From: Acetoanaerobium pronyense
Lineage (GTDB): Bacteria > Bacillota > Clostridia > Peptostreptococcales > Filifactoraceae
DNA: 46,362 nucleotides
Direction of reading: 5' to 3'
NCBI RefSeq assembly: GCF_017874355.1
Contig: NZ_JAGGLI010000024.1
Span: 1 to 46,362, forward strand
The notes under the pieces are model-generated. The model was not told where the DNA came from. It did no database searches and saw only the letters and a program-made list of their open reading frames with translations. Position numbers and translations under genes: made by a program. Below, in pieces: positions 14,602 through 22,719 of the stretch (positions within the stretch are counted from its first letter, which is position 1; each line of letters starts with the position of its first letter).

Positions 14602-15558
14602 TTGCCGCCCAAAAAATTTTTTATGAAACAAATAATGATGAGAAGAGTAATATATTCATTACTTCCTATCATACTGGCTTCAGTTTATTTCTTTGGTTTT
14701 AAAGCACTTACTCTTCAGATTGTGGTGCTTGGATTTGCGATACTTACGGAATATATGTTTGAAAAAAGGCTTAACAAGCCAGTGTCAGAAGCAGTCATAG
14801 TAACCTCTATTCTTTATACCTTAACTTTACCTGTAGCAACACCATACTGGGTTGCGGTACTTGGAATCATATTTGGGGTAGTATTTGGCAAGGAAGTATT
14901 TGGAGGGTTCGGAAAAAACGTTTTCAATCCTGCCCTTGTGGGAAGAGCATTTGTGTATATTTCATTTCCAATACCACTTACTGCAATGTGGAATGAAGTG
15001 TCTACATCTTTTCCAGGAGGGTTTGCTAGGTACATGACTCCTGTGATTGATACTGTAAGTATGGCTACTCCTATGACAATTTACAGAACTACAGGAGAAC
15101 TTGCTTCAATTAACGACCTTTTATTTGGAGCTGTTTCAGGTTCCCTTGGAGAGACAAGCAAGATACTTATAATACTAGCTGGGGCTTATCTTATATATAC
15201 TAAGACTGCTTCATGGCAGATTATGGTTTCTGTGGTCCTAGGATTTTTAGTAAGTAGTTATGCAATGATTGCTTTTGGATTTACTCAAGTACTTAATCCA
15301 ATATATGGAATGTTAAGTGGAGGGTTTTTATTTGCTACAGTATTTATGGCAACGGATCCTATATCCTCTGCATCTACTAAAGAAGGTAAGTGGATTTATG
15401 GAGCACTTATAGGTTTTGTAAGCGTTGTTATAAGAAGTTTTGCTCTATTTGCCGGGGGAGTGATGTTTGCTATATTAATAGTAAATACCTTTACACCACT
15501 TATCGACGAACTAGTAAAAATGCATAAGAAAAGACTTAAAGAGAAGGAGGCGGCTTAG
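14602..15558 (+). CDS. nqrB: NqrB/RnfD-type membrane subunit with covalent FMN site
   Basis: Integral membrane subunit, 318 residues, about nine membrane segments, of an NQR/RNF-type ion-pumping redox complex. GKNVFNPALVGRAF is the family core. The FMN-attachment threonine is expected at Thr156 in DTVSMATPMT; the usual SGAT reads SMAT here. The length is closer to RnfD than to Vibrio NqrB (about 415), which has an N-terminal extension. The start is TTG after AAGGAGGG. It is the first gene of a five-gene unit with stop/start contact to nqrC. A flavin transferase (ApbE) would be needed and is not in this window. Confidence 0.85.
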   Translation: MPPKKFFMKQIMMRRVIYSLLPIILASVYFFGFKALTLQIVVLGFAILTEYMFEKRLNKPVSEAVIVTSILYTLTLPVATPYWVAVLGIIFGVVFGKEVFGGFGKNVFNPALVGRAFVYISFPIPLTAMWNEVSTSFPGGFARYMTPVIDTVSMATPMTIYRTTGELASINDLLFGAVSGSLGETSKILIILAGAYLIYTKTASWQIMVSVVLGFLVSSYAMIAFGFTQVLNPIYGMLSGGFLFATVFMATDPISSASTKEGKWIYGALIGFVSVVIRSFALFAGGVMFAILIVNTFTPLIDELVKMHKKRLKEKEAA

Positions 15559-16170
15559 ATGTCAAAGGGAAAGACAAAGAAAACTCTATTTTATCCAGTA
15601 GCGTTTATGGTAGCTATGTCTATGATAATGTCTTTAGCCTTAGCCACTCTCAATCAAGTGACATACGGAATTATAAAGGAGCAGGAAGAAAACCAAACAA
15701 GAAGAAGTATTTTGTCCGCATTAGGGCTTGAGTCTACTTCCGATGACGAAATAGAAAGAATTTTTAGAGAGAATATGTCAGAGCAAATGTGGAATGAAGA
15801 GATATATTATATATATTCAGAAGGAAATGAGGAAGTGGCCTATGTATTTCCTATCCTTGGGAGTGCAGTTTGGGGCTCTGTAGAAGCTTTTGGAGCTATG
15901 GACAAGGAAAGAACAACTCTTTTAGGAGTAGACTTTGTAAGGCATAGTGAAACCCCAGGACTAGGTGGAAGGATTGAAGACGACTGGTATAAAGAGCAGT
16001 TTAGAGGTATAGATATTACTGGCGATATGCCATATGTTGTATATAGACCAGCCCCAGAAGGAAATGTAGATACTATCTCTGGTGCTACTTCAACTTCTAA
16101 CGCTGTTTTAGCTCTTATAAATGAAAATATACATGAGTTTAAAAACTTTAAGGAAGAGGGGGGAGCATAA
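15559..16170 (+). CDS. nqrC: NqrC/RnfG-type FMN-binding subunit
   Basis: 203-residue subunit with one N-terminal membrane anchor (about 11-33) and an extracytoplasmic FMN-binding domain. The covalent FMN would sit on Thr177 in the canonical SGATSTSNAV. ETPGLGGRI is the other conserved block. It is shorter than Vibrio NqrC (about 257). The ATG follows the nqrB stop directly, with AAGGAGG inside the end of nqrB. The stop overlaps the nqrD start by one base. Confidence 0.9.
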   Translation: MSKGKTKKTLFYPVAFMVAMSMIMSLALATLNQVTYGIIKEQEENQTRRSILSALGLESTSDDEIERIFRENMSEQMWNEEIYYIYSEGNEEVAYVFPILGSAVWGSVEAFGAMDKERTTLLGVDFVRHSETPGLGGRIEDDWYKEQFRGIDITGDMPYVVYRPAPEGNVDTISGATSTSNAVLALINENIHEFKNFKEEGGA

Positions 16171-16790
16171 TGGCTAATTTAAAAGAAACTTTTGCCAAAG
16201 GTTTTTTTAAGGATAATCCAATATTTATACAGATACTTGGAATATGTTCGGCTCTAGCAGTAACAAACCTGATGCTCAACTCTCTTATAATGGGAATAGG
16301 GCTTATATTTGTAACTGCTTTTTCAGAGATGACAGTATCTCTAATTAGAAACAGGACTCCAAAGCATATAAGAATGATGATTCAGACATTTATTATATCT
16401 TTTTATGTAATTCTACTAGATATCTTCTTGAAGGCTTATATGCCTGCTATGAGTAGAGCTCTTGGACCTTATGTAGGTCTTATAATCACTAACTGTATTA
16501 TAATGGGACGATGTGAGGCTTTTGCTCAAAATAATACTGCAAAGGATGCTTTTATTGACGGTATTGCCTATGGGGGAGGATATGCCTTTGTACTTCTTCT
16601 GATATCATTTGTAAGAGAATTATTAGGTTTTGGAACATTATTTGGATATACTGTAATGCCTGCTGGATTTGTGCCTTGGACTCTTATGGTTATGCCACCT
16701 GCAGCATTTTTCTTACTAGCAATAATAATATGGGTTGCTAAAAACATCTTGCCTAAAGAAGAAAATAGTGAGGGGGCGAAGACAGCATGA
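16170..16790 (+). CDS. nqrD: NqrD-type membrane subunit
   Basis: 206-residue, six-segment membrane subunit. DNPIFIQILGICSALAVT and LIITNCIIMGRCEAFA are much closer to NqrD than to RnfE, and the conserved Cys residues of these two blocks, which bind the membrane iron-sulfur centre together with NqrE, are present (ICSAL and ITNCI). It overlaps nqrE by four bases (ATGA). Confidence 0.92.
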   Translation: MANLKETFAKGFFKDNPIFIQILGICSALAVTNLMLNSLIMGIGLIFVTAFSEMTVSLIRNRTPKHIRMMIQTFIISFYVILLDIFLKAYMPAMSRALGPYVGLIITNCIIMGRCEAFAQNNTAKDAFIDGIAYGGGYAFVLLLISFVRELLGFGTLFGYTVMPAGFVPWTLMVMPPAAFFLLAIIIWVAKNILPKEENSEGAKTA

Positions 16791-17377
16791 TAGAAATAAA
16801 TCCACTAGTTATATTCTTTGCAGCGATTTTTACAAATAATATGATACTTGCCAACTTCTTAGGAATGTGTTCATTTATAGCTGTTTCCAAAGAAATAAAA
16901 ACGGCATTTGGGCTAGGGCAAGCAGTTACATTTGTTCTTACTTTTACGTCTATATTAAATTATTTTATTTATTATAAGATTCTAGTTCCATTCAATCTAG
17001 AATATCTAAGATTTATAGTTTTTATTATTTCGATTGCAGCCTTTGTTCAGCTTGTGGAGATGATTATAGATAGGTATTTCCCGGCTCTTTATTATGCACT
17101 TGGAATATTCCTTCCTCTAATTACTGTAAACTGTGCAGTGCTTGGGGTTTCATTATTCATGCTTATTAGAGAGTATTCATTTATTCAATCACTGGCTTTT
17201 GGAATAGGTTCAGGAATAGGATGGACTCTTGCTATAGTTGCTATGGCAGGGATTAGACAAAAAATAAAGAATAATAAGCTCCCAAATGGACTAGAGGGAC
17301 CAGGTATTACACTTATTATTACAGGGATAATGGCTCTTGCATTTATAGGGTTCTCTGGAATCGTAAAAATACAATAA
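16787..17377 (+). CDS. nqrE: NqrE-type membrane subunit
   Basis: 196-residue, six-segment subunit that pairs with NqrD in inverted topology. LGMCSFIAVSKEIKTAFGLG, ALGIFLPLITVNCAVLG and GSGIGWTLAIVAMAGIR follow NqrE rather than RnfA. Both conserved cysteines (GMCSF and VNCAV) are kept. It starts by overlapping the end of nqrD and is followed by nqrF after 14 bases with AAAGGAGG. Confidence 0.92.
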   Translation: MIEINPLVIFFAAIFTNNMILANFLGMCSFIAVSKEIKTAFGLGQAVTFVLTFTSILNYFIYYKILVPFNLEYLRFIVFIISIAAFVQLVEMIIDRYFPALYYALGIFLPLITVNCAVLGVSLFMLIREYSFIQSLAFGIGSGIGWTLAIVAMAGIRQKIKNNKLPNGLEGPGITLIITGIMALAFIGFSGIVKIQ

Positions 17378-17391
17378 AGGAGGCCTTTTAT

Positions 17392-18492
17392 ATGGAGATT
17401 GTTTTGACTGTTGGTATAATATCAGGAATATCAGGAATACTTGCATTTCTTTTGACCATTGCAAATAATACTATAAATGATTATGGTGATGTAAAAATCA
17501 CAATAAACGAAAGCAAAGAGTATGATGCAAGAGGTGGATCATCCCTTCTTGGCCTTCTTATAGAAAATGAAGTGTATATTCCTTCCGCATGTGGAGGAAA
17601 GGGAAGCTGCGGATTTTGCAAGGTAAAGGTTACAGAAGGTGGAGGCCCTTTGCTTCCTACTGAAACAGGGTATGTGACTGAAGAAGAGGCAAAAGACAAT
17701 ATAAGACTTTCCTGTCAGGTAAAGGTAAAAAACGATATAGACATAGAAATAGATGAAGCTATATTCAATGTAAAGCAGTATGAGTATAGCGTGGTTAAAA
17801 ATGAATCTATAACGCCGAGCATCAAACATCTAATACTTAGACTGCCAGAAGGCAAAGAAATAGATTTTAAGGCAGGGCAGTATATACAGCTCCTTGCTCC
17901 AAAGTATAAAGGCAATAGAGAGGAAGTATATAGAGCATATTCCCTTGCATCTTCTCCAAATCAAAAAAATGAAATCGAGCTTCTTATAGGGTTTGTGCCA
18001 GAGGGTATATGTACTACCTATGTTCACTATCATCTGGATGAGAAGGACAAGGTTACGGTAGTTGGACCTTATGGAGATTTTTATTATCAGGATAATGATA
18101 AAGAGATGATAATGGTTGCTATTGGTACAGGGATGGCTCCGATACTATCAATACTCAGATATATGAGAGAAAATAGAATCACAGATAGAAAAGTCATATT
18201 TTTCTTTGGTGCAAAAGATGAGGAAGAACTATTTTTTGATGAAGAGTTCCAAGAACTGGAAAAGGAACTTCCAAAATTTAGATATATACCTTCTATATCA
18301 AGACCTAAGCCAGATGGTAAATGGAATGGTGAAGTGGGAAGGGTTACGGATACAATTACAAAATATATAGAAAACGGTGAAAACAAAGAAGCCTATCTTT
18401 GCGGTAGTCCAAGGATGATAGATTCAGTTGTGGATCTATTGAAAGAAAAGGGACTGGAGGAAGAATCCATACTTTATGATAAGTTCTCATAA
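17392..18492 (+). CDS. nqrF: NqrF-type NADH-oxidising subunit
   Basis: 366-residue electron-input subunit. It has an N-terminal membrane anchor (about 5-25), a 2Fe-2S ferredoxin domain with Cys67, Cys73, Cys76 and Cys108, an FAD-binding barrel with RAYSLAS, and an NAD(P)H-binding domain with GTGMAPILS and LCGSPRM. It should take electrons from NADH and pass them to the NqrBCDE core. It is shorter than Vibrio NqrF (about 408). It is the last gene of the set: no nqrA and no rnfB or rnfC is present on either side. The neighbour downstream is unrelated and 117 bases away. Confidence 0.92.
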   Translation: MEIVLTVGIISGISGILAFLLTIANNTINDYGDVKITINESKEYDARGGSSLLGLLIENEVYIPSACGGKGSCGFCKVKVTEGGGPLLPTETGYVTEEEAKDNIRLSCQVKVKNDIDIEIDEAIFNVKQYEYSVVKNESITPSIKHLILRLPEGKEIDFKAGQYIQLLAPKYKGNREEVYRAYSLASSPNQKNEIELLIGFVPEGICTTYVHYHLDEKDKVTVVGPYGDFYYQDNDKEMIMVAIGTGMAPILSILRYMRENRITDRKVIFFFGAKDEEELFFDEEFQELEKELPKFRYIPSISRPKPDGKWNGEVGRVTDTITKYIENGENKEAYLCGSPRMIDSVVDLLKEKGLEEESILYDKFS

Positions 18493-18609
18493 AAAGTCAT
18501 AGGCAAAACTAATCAAAACTATAAAGAATATCTATTGGATAAAATTATTTGATATGAGTTATCATTAAGCATAGGGACAATTTGATTTCTAGTTTGCTAG
18601 GAGGACTTT

Positions 18610-19329
18610 ATGATAATTGATACTCATATCCATGAAAATAGATATTCTTCAGATAGTTTTATAGATTTTAAAGATGCGGTTGATACAGCAAAGCTAAGAG
18701 GCCTTAATGGCATTTGCATCACAAACCATGAAAATAATGATTTACGAAATGAAATAGGAGACTGGGCTCTAATTAATGGTGTTCTTGTAATAGTTGGAGC
18801 AGAAGTACTGACTCATGAAGGTGATATACTTGTATTTGGTCTAAGGGATATACCCAAAGAAAAAGTGAGTGCAGAGTATCTTCTGGAAAAGGTAAAAAAA
18901 GCCAATGGAGTTGCTATGGCTGCCCACCCCTTTAGAACCAACAATAGAGGACTAGGAAATAATATAAGAAAGCTAGCACCTCTTCTTTCTGCTGTAGAAT
19001 CCTTTAATGGGAGCACTCTAGCTCATCATAATCTAATGACATATTCTTTGGCTGCTGAGTATAATCTTGCATCCATAGGGTCGAGCGATGCCCATGTTAT
19101 AGAAAAAATAGGGACATACTCCACAAAGTTTTATGATGTGATTCGAGATGAAAAGGATTTTATAGAGGCCATCAAATCAGGAAACTTCCATCCAGTAATG
19201 AGAAAGGATGGGGAGTTTAAAAACCTAGATTACAACTATCACATGAATACAAGAGAAAAAACAGACTCTATTTCTTCAAAATATGGAGAATCTGAGGTAG
19301 TATATGAAAGAACTTTTGGAAGTATTTAA
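18610..19329 (+). CDS. PHP-domain metal-dependent phosphoesterase
   Basis: 239-residue cytoplasmic enzyme of the PHP family. The metal ligands follow the family order: HIH at 6-8, NHE, GAE, AAHPF and SSDAH near residue 163. Relatives cleave phosphodiesters or phosphomonoesters such as nucleoside 3',5'-bisphosphates or RNA fragments; the substrate cannot be chosen from sequence. The ATG follows AGGAGG. It overlaps the next gene by 26 bases, which implies translational coupling. Confidence 0.88.
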   Translation: MIIDTHIHENRYSSDSFIDFKDAVDTAKLRGLNGICITNHENNDLRNEIGDWALINGVLVIVGAEVLTHEGDILVFGLRDIPKEKVSAEYLLEKVKKANGVAMAAHPFRTNNRGLGNNIRKLAPLLSAVESFNGSTLAHHNLMTYSLAAEYNLASIGSSDAHVIEKIGTYSTKFYDVIRDEKDFIEAIKSGNFHPVMRKDGEFKNLDYNYHMNTREKTDSISSKYGESEVVYERTFGSI

Positions 19330-20020
19330 AAAAGATGAAAAAAATTACTATGAGAGACTAAAGAGTATATATGAAAAGGTAGAGTCTGGGGACTGCGCAG
19401 GATGTGGTCTTTGCTGCAGCGAGTCTGTGGGAGCTACCTATACAGAATCTCTTAATATAATTTCATTTATTAAAAAGAACAATATAATGACGAGAAAGCT
19501 GATGGATAGTATTGTAGATTATTATCTTGATGTATATATTAAAAGAAACAAATGTCCGTTTCTTGATGAGGACAAAAAGTGTCTGATATATGATGTAAGA
19601 CCTTTAAACTGCAGATTATATGGGCACTGGGTGGAAAAAGAATATGAAGCCAACTATGAAAGGCTTTTAAAAGAAAATATTGAAATATCAAAGGAACTTG
19701 AAAAAAGCTATGATTTTAAAGTTCCAAATGATTATTTGACCTTTAAGATACCATATTGCAAAGATTTCAAAGGAAAAATAATGAAAAAACCTCAAAGGGA
19801 TGCTCTATATGACCTTACTCTTAAGGAAGACAATACTCTTATATTGAAAAATGATATAAACATAGAGTATGAAGATATGGGTATTGTAGAGCATATCTTA
19901 GGCTACTTATTGAATAAGGATATTATTTTAAATCTCAAGTTAAAGGGTAAGCTTAATAAAAAAATGAGAAACAGAATTAAAAATATTGCTTGGCTAAGAT
20001 GGAGTGCCCTTAGATTATAA
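19304..20020 (+). CDS. YkgJ-type cysteine-cluster protein
   Basis: 238-residue protein of the zinc/iron-chelating YkgJ family. The cysteine motif CAGCGLCC (31-38) is followed by NKCPFLDEDKKC and the signature YDVRPLNCRLYGHW. Family members are predicted to bind a metal or an iron-sulfur centre; the role is unknown. The ATG at 19304 lies inside the end of the PHP gene, with GAGG upstream. The C-terminal half (after about residue 150) has no recognised domain. It may be a partner of the PHP enzyme. Confidence 0.85.
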   Translation: MKELLEVFKKDEKNYYERLKSIYEKVESGDCAGCGLCCSESVGATYTESLNIISFIKKNNIMTRKLMDSIVDYYLDVYIKRNKCPFLDEDKKCLIYDVRPLNCRLYGHWVEKEYEANYERLLKENIEISKELEKSYDFKVPNDYLTFKIPYCKDFKGKIMKKPQRDALYDLTLKEDNTLILKNDINIEYEDMGIVEHILGYLLNKDIILNLKLKGKLNKKMRNRIKNIAWLRWSALRL

Positions 20021-20063
20021 AAATATCCAAAGATTATGATTAAAATCCTATAAATGTTTTCCG

Positions 20064-20101
20064 ATATCTCACTTTAAAATTTTAAAGTGAGATATTTTTT
20101 T
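20064..20101 (+). terminator. Intrinsic terminator after the YkgJ-type gene
   Basis: ATATCTCACTTTAAAA and its exact reverse complement form a 32-base perfect palindrome followed by a T-run. It is the strongest terminator in this part of the window. Confidence 0.92.
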
Positions 20102-20151
20102 GGTCAATATTAAAATATTAGTTTCGAATGAAGGATATCAGTCTTATTTGT

Positions 20152-20170
20152 ATTAATTTAATAAATTAAT
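20152..20170. repeat. AT-rich palindrome upstream of pckA
   Basis: ATTAATTT and AAATTAAT are separated by AAT. It lies about 110 bases before the pckA start and could be an operator. With only A and T it may also be chance. Confidence 0.3.
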
Positions 20171-20282
20171 TTCAATATGACATACTATTAAATGAAAAAC
20201 TTTCAAAAAAGTATAGCACTTTTTGAGGAAATGTATTACAATATCTTTGTTGGATATATAAATTAATTTTTAGGAGGCTATC

Positions 20283-21974
20283 ATGTCAACGGTTTTCAAA
20301 TTTAAAAGAGAAGATATAAATGCTAAAAACCCAATAATATCCCAAACAAGGACTACTATAGAAACTGCATTTTACGGAAATAACGTTACTGATGTAAAAA
20401 ATCTTAAGGAGGCTTACGAGCTTGCTTTTAATGCACTTGGAACAGTAATTACAGATATGCCTGTATACAAACCAGAAGCTATCGGACTTGAGGAAGGCTC
20501 AAAGGTATTACTATTCAATGATGGAGATGTAAGTGCCAGATGTGCAGATGCAAGAAGGATATTAGGATGGCCAGGAGTATCTGAAGGAGATTATGCAGCA
20601 AAGGTTAGAGAAGCGGTTTATATGGCGAGATATAAAAAGCTATATCATCTTCAGGCTTATATAGGACTTGATAAGGATTTTATGGTCAAAGCACATCTTT
20701 TAATACCTCAGGGACATGAAAATATAGCATACAACTGGATGCTAAACTTCCAATATATAAATAGTGAATATATAGATATGTATGAAGCGTCAAAGCTTAT
20801 GGAAAATGAAGGTGACATATTTGTGTTTTCTGATCCTGACTGGAAACATGAAGAACACCCAATGGGTCTTACTTTATTTGATCCAAACCACAACTGCGCT
20901 GCACTTCTTGGTATGAGATATTTTGGAGAGCATAAAAAAGGAACCCTAACTCTTGCTTGGGGATGTGCCAATAGAAATGGCTTTGCATCATGTCATGCAG
21001 GACAAAAAAGATACAATCTTAAAAACGGAAGAAAATTTGTTGCAGGAGTATTTGGACTTTCTGGTTCTGGGAAATCCACTATCACTCATGCGAAACATGA
21101 CAATAAATATGATGTTACAGTGCTTCATGATGATGCTTTTGTAATATCAACAGAAAACGGCTCTTCAGTAGCTCTTGAGCCTTCGTATTTTGACAAGACT
21201 CAGGATTATCCTACTAGCTCTGAAGACAATAAATATCTTCTTACTGCTCAAAACTGTGGAGCTACAGTTGATGAAAATGGCGACGTAGTACTTGTTACAG
21301 AAGATATAAGAAATGGAAATGGTAGAGCAATAAAATCCAAATTATGGGCTCCAAATAGAGTAGACAAATTTGGAGAACCAGTAAATGCAATATTTTGGAT
21401 TATGAAGGACCCTACTCTTCCTCCAATTTTAAAAATTGAAAGCTCTACTCTTGCTGCGTCAATGGGAGCTACCCTTGCAACTAAGAGAAGTACTGCTGAG
21501 AGATTAGCACCTGGTGTAGATCCAAATGCACTTGTAATAGAGCCTTATGCAAATCCATTTAGAACTTATCCTCTTGCTGATGATTTTGAAAAGTTCAAGA
21601 GCCTTTTTGAAAACAGAGGAGTTAGCTGCTATATATTAAACACAGGATTTTTTATGGACAAAAAAATACCTAAAGAGGTTACTTTAGATGCAATAGAAAA
21701 GGTTATAGAGGATAGTGCAGAATTTAAAAAATGGGGACCTTTCAAAAATATCTCTATAATGGATATAGAAGGATTTGTTCCTGATATGAACGACAAAGAA
21801 TATCTTAATGAATTGTTTGATAGAATAAATGACAGAGTAAATTTCATATCAAAGAAATCCACTGAAAATCAAGGTTTTGATAAACTACCAAATGAAGCTC
21901 ATGAATCAATGCTAGAGATTATGGGAGAAATTGCAAAGCTTAGTGGAAGAGATACTCTTGATATAAACGCTTAG
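20283..21974 (+). CDS. pckA: Divergent ATP-type phosphoenolpyruvate carboxykinase
   Basis: 563-residue member of the ATP-PEPCK family, which interconverts oxaloacetate + ATP and PEP + CO2 + ADP. The P-loop reads GVFGLSGSGKST, and the metal/ATP loop HDDAFV and the SSTLAASMGA...TAERLAPG region match the family. It is some 30 residues longer than usual, and the N-terminal substrate-binding block (canonical RSPKDK region) is not recognisable; ARCADARRILGWPG stands in its place. In a fermenting anaerobe it would probably work toward oxaloacetate. RBS TAGGAGG precedes the ATG. It is monocistronic. Substrate use could differ from canonical PckA. Confidence 0.85.
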   Translation: MSTVFKFKREDINAKNPIISQTRTTIETAFYGNNVTDVKNLKEAYELAFNALGTVITDMPVYKPEAIGLEEGSKVLLFNDGDVSARCADARRILGWPGVSEGDYAAKVREAVYMARYKKLYHLQAYIGLDKDFMVKAHLLIPQGHENIAYNWMLNFQYINSEYIDMYEASKLMENEGDIFVFSDPDWKHEEHPMGLTLFDPNHNCAALLGMRYFGEHKKGTLTLAWGCANRNGFASCHAGQKRYNLKNGRKFVAGVFGLSGSGKSTITHAKHDNKYDVTVLHDDAFVISTENGSSVALEPSYFDKTQDYPTSSEDNKYLLTAQNCGATVDENGDVVLVTEDIRNGNGRAIKSKLWAPNRVDKFGEPVNAIFWIMKDPTLPPILKIESSTLAASMGATLATKRSTAERLAPGVDPNALVIEPYANPFRTYPLADDFEKFKSLFENRGVSCYILNTGFFMDKKIPKEVTLDAIEKVIEDSAEFKKWGPFKNISIMDIEGFVPDMNDKEYLNELFDRINDRVNFISKKSTENQGFDKLPNEAHESMLEIMGEIAKLSGRDTLDINA

Positions 21975-21989
21975 GTTTTAGATTTCAAA

Positions 21990-22067
21990 AATTCACTTAC
22001 ATATGAACATATCTTAAATGTTAGACTTTTTACGTTTAGGGTAATTCATATTTAAGTGGATTTTTTT
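21990..22067 (+). terminator. Long-range terminator after pckA
   Basis: ATTCACTTACATATG (21991-22005) pairs with CATATTTAAGTGGAT (22047-22061) with one mismatch and one G-U pair, followed by seven T residues. The 41-base loop is unusually large for a plain terminator. Confidence 0.65.
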
Positions 22068-22157
22068 AATTTCAAAATATTAAAAAATCAATGGAAGATA
22101 TAGGTCTTTAATAGTATAATATTTTGAGTACTTAAATCCAATGAAAGAAGTGGTTAG

Positions 22158-22718
22158 GTGATAGTTACAAAAATTACGGATATTGCTAAGCTATTTTGGA
22201 AAGAACACATAAATGATAGGGATATAGTCCTTGATGCTACGCTGGGCAATGGAAATGACAGTTTATTTCTAAGCAAACTTGTAGGCAGTAAAGGAAAGGT
22301 ATATTCTATGGATATACAAAAGAAAGCTCTTGATATGACAAGGGAGAAAATGGATAGTAGTATGAGTAATATAAACCTTATACTAGATTCTCATGAGAAT
22401 CTTGATAAATATATAAAAGAAAAGCTCTCTTTAGTTGTTTTTAATCTTGGATATCTTCCAGGAGAAAACAATGAAATTACAACTAAATCAAAATCCACCT
22501 TGATAGCTCTCGAAAAATCGATGATGCTATTAAAAAAAGGAGGGATTGTCTCTGTGGCAGCATATAGAGGGCATGACAATGGAGAAGAATATATAGAAGT
22601 GTTTAAGTTTTTAAGTACACTTGACCCTAAAAAATATAAGGTATCTTTGGTAAACCCAATAAATCAAAGTGAAAGAGCACCTAGGCTTTTTCTTTGCCAA
22701 AAGATGAAGGAGGATTAA
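22158..22718 (+). CDS. mnmM: MnmM/YtqB-type SAM-dependent methyltransferase
   Basis: 186-residue Rossmann methyltransferase. The SAM motif VLDATLGNGNDSLFL (about 24-38) and the catalytic-region motif VVFNLGYLPG followed by KSTLIALE are characteristic of the YtqB family, now known as MnmM, which methylates the 5-aminomethyl group of 2-thiouridine at the tRNA wobble position. The start is GTG; a weak GAAAG lies upstream and a TATAAT sits at 22115. It is followed by a single base and then the next gene's GTG. Confidence 0.87.
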   Translation: MIVTKITDIAKLFWKEHINDRDIVLDATLGNGNDSLFLSKLVGSKGKVYSMDIQKKALDMTREKMDSSMSNINLILDSHENLDKYIKEKLSLVVFNLGYLPGENNEITTKSKSTLIALEKSMMLLKKGGIVSVAAYRGHDNGEEYIEVFKFLSTLDPKKYKVSLVNPINQSERAPRLFLCQKMKED

Positions 22719-22719
22719 A

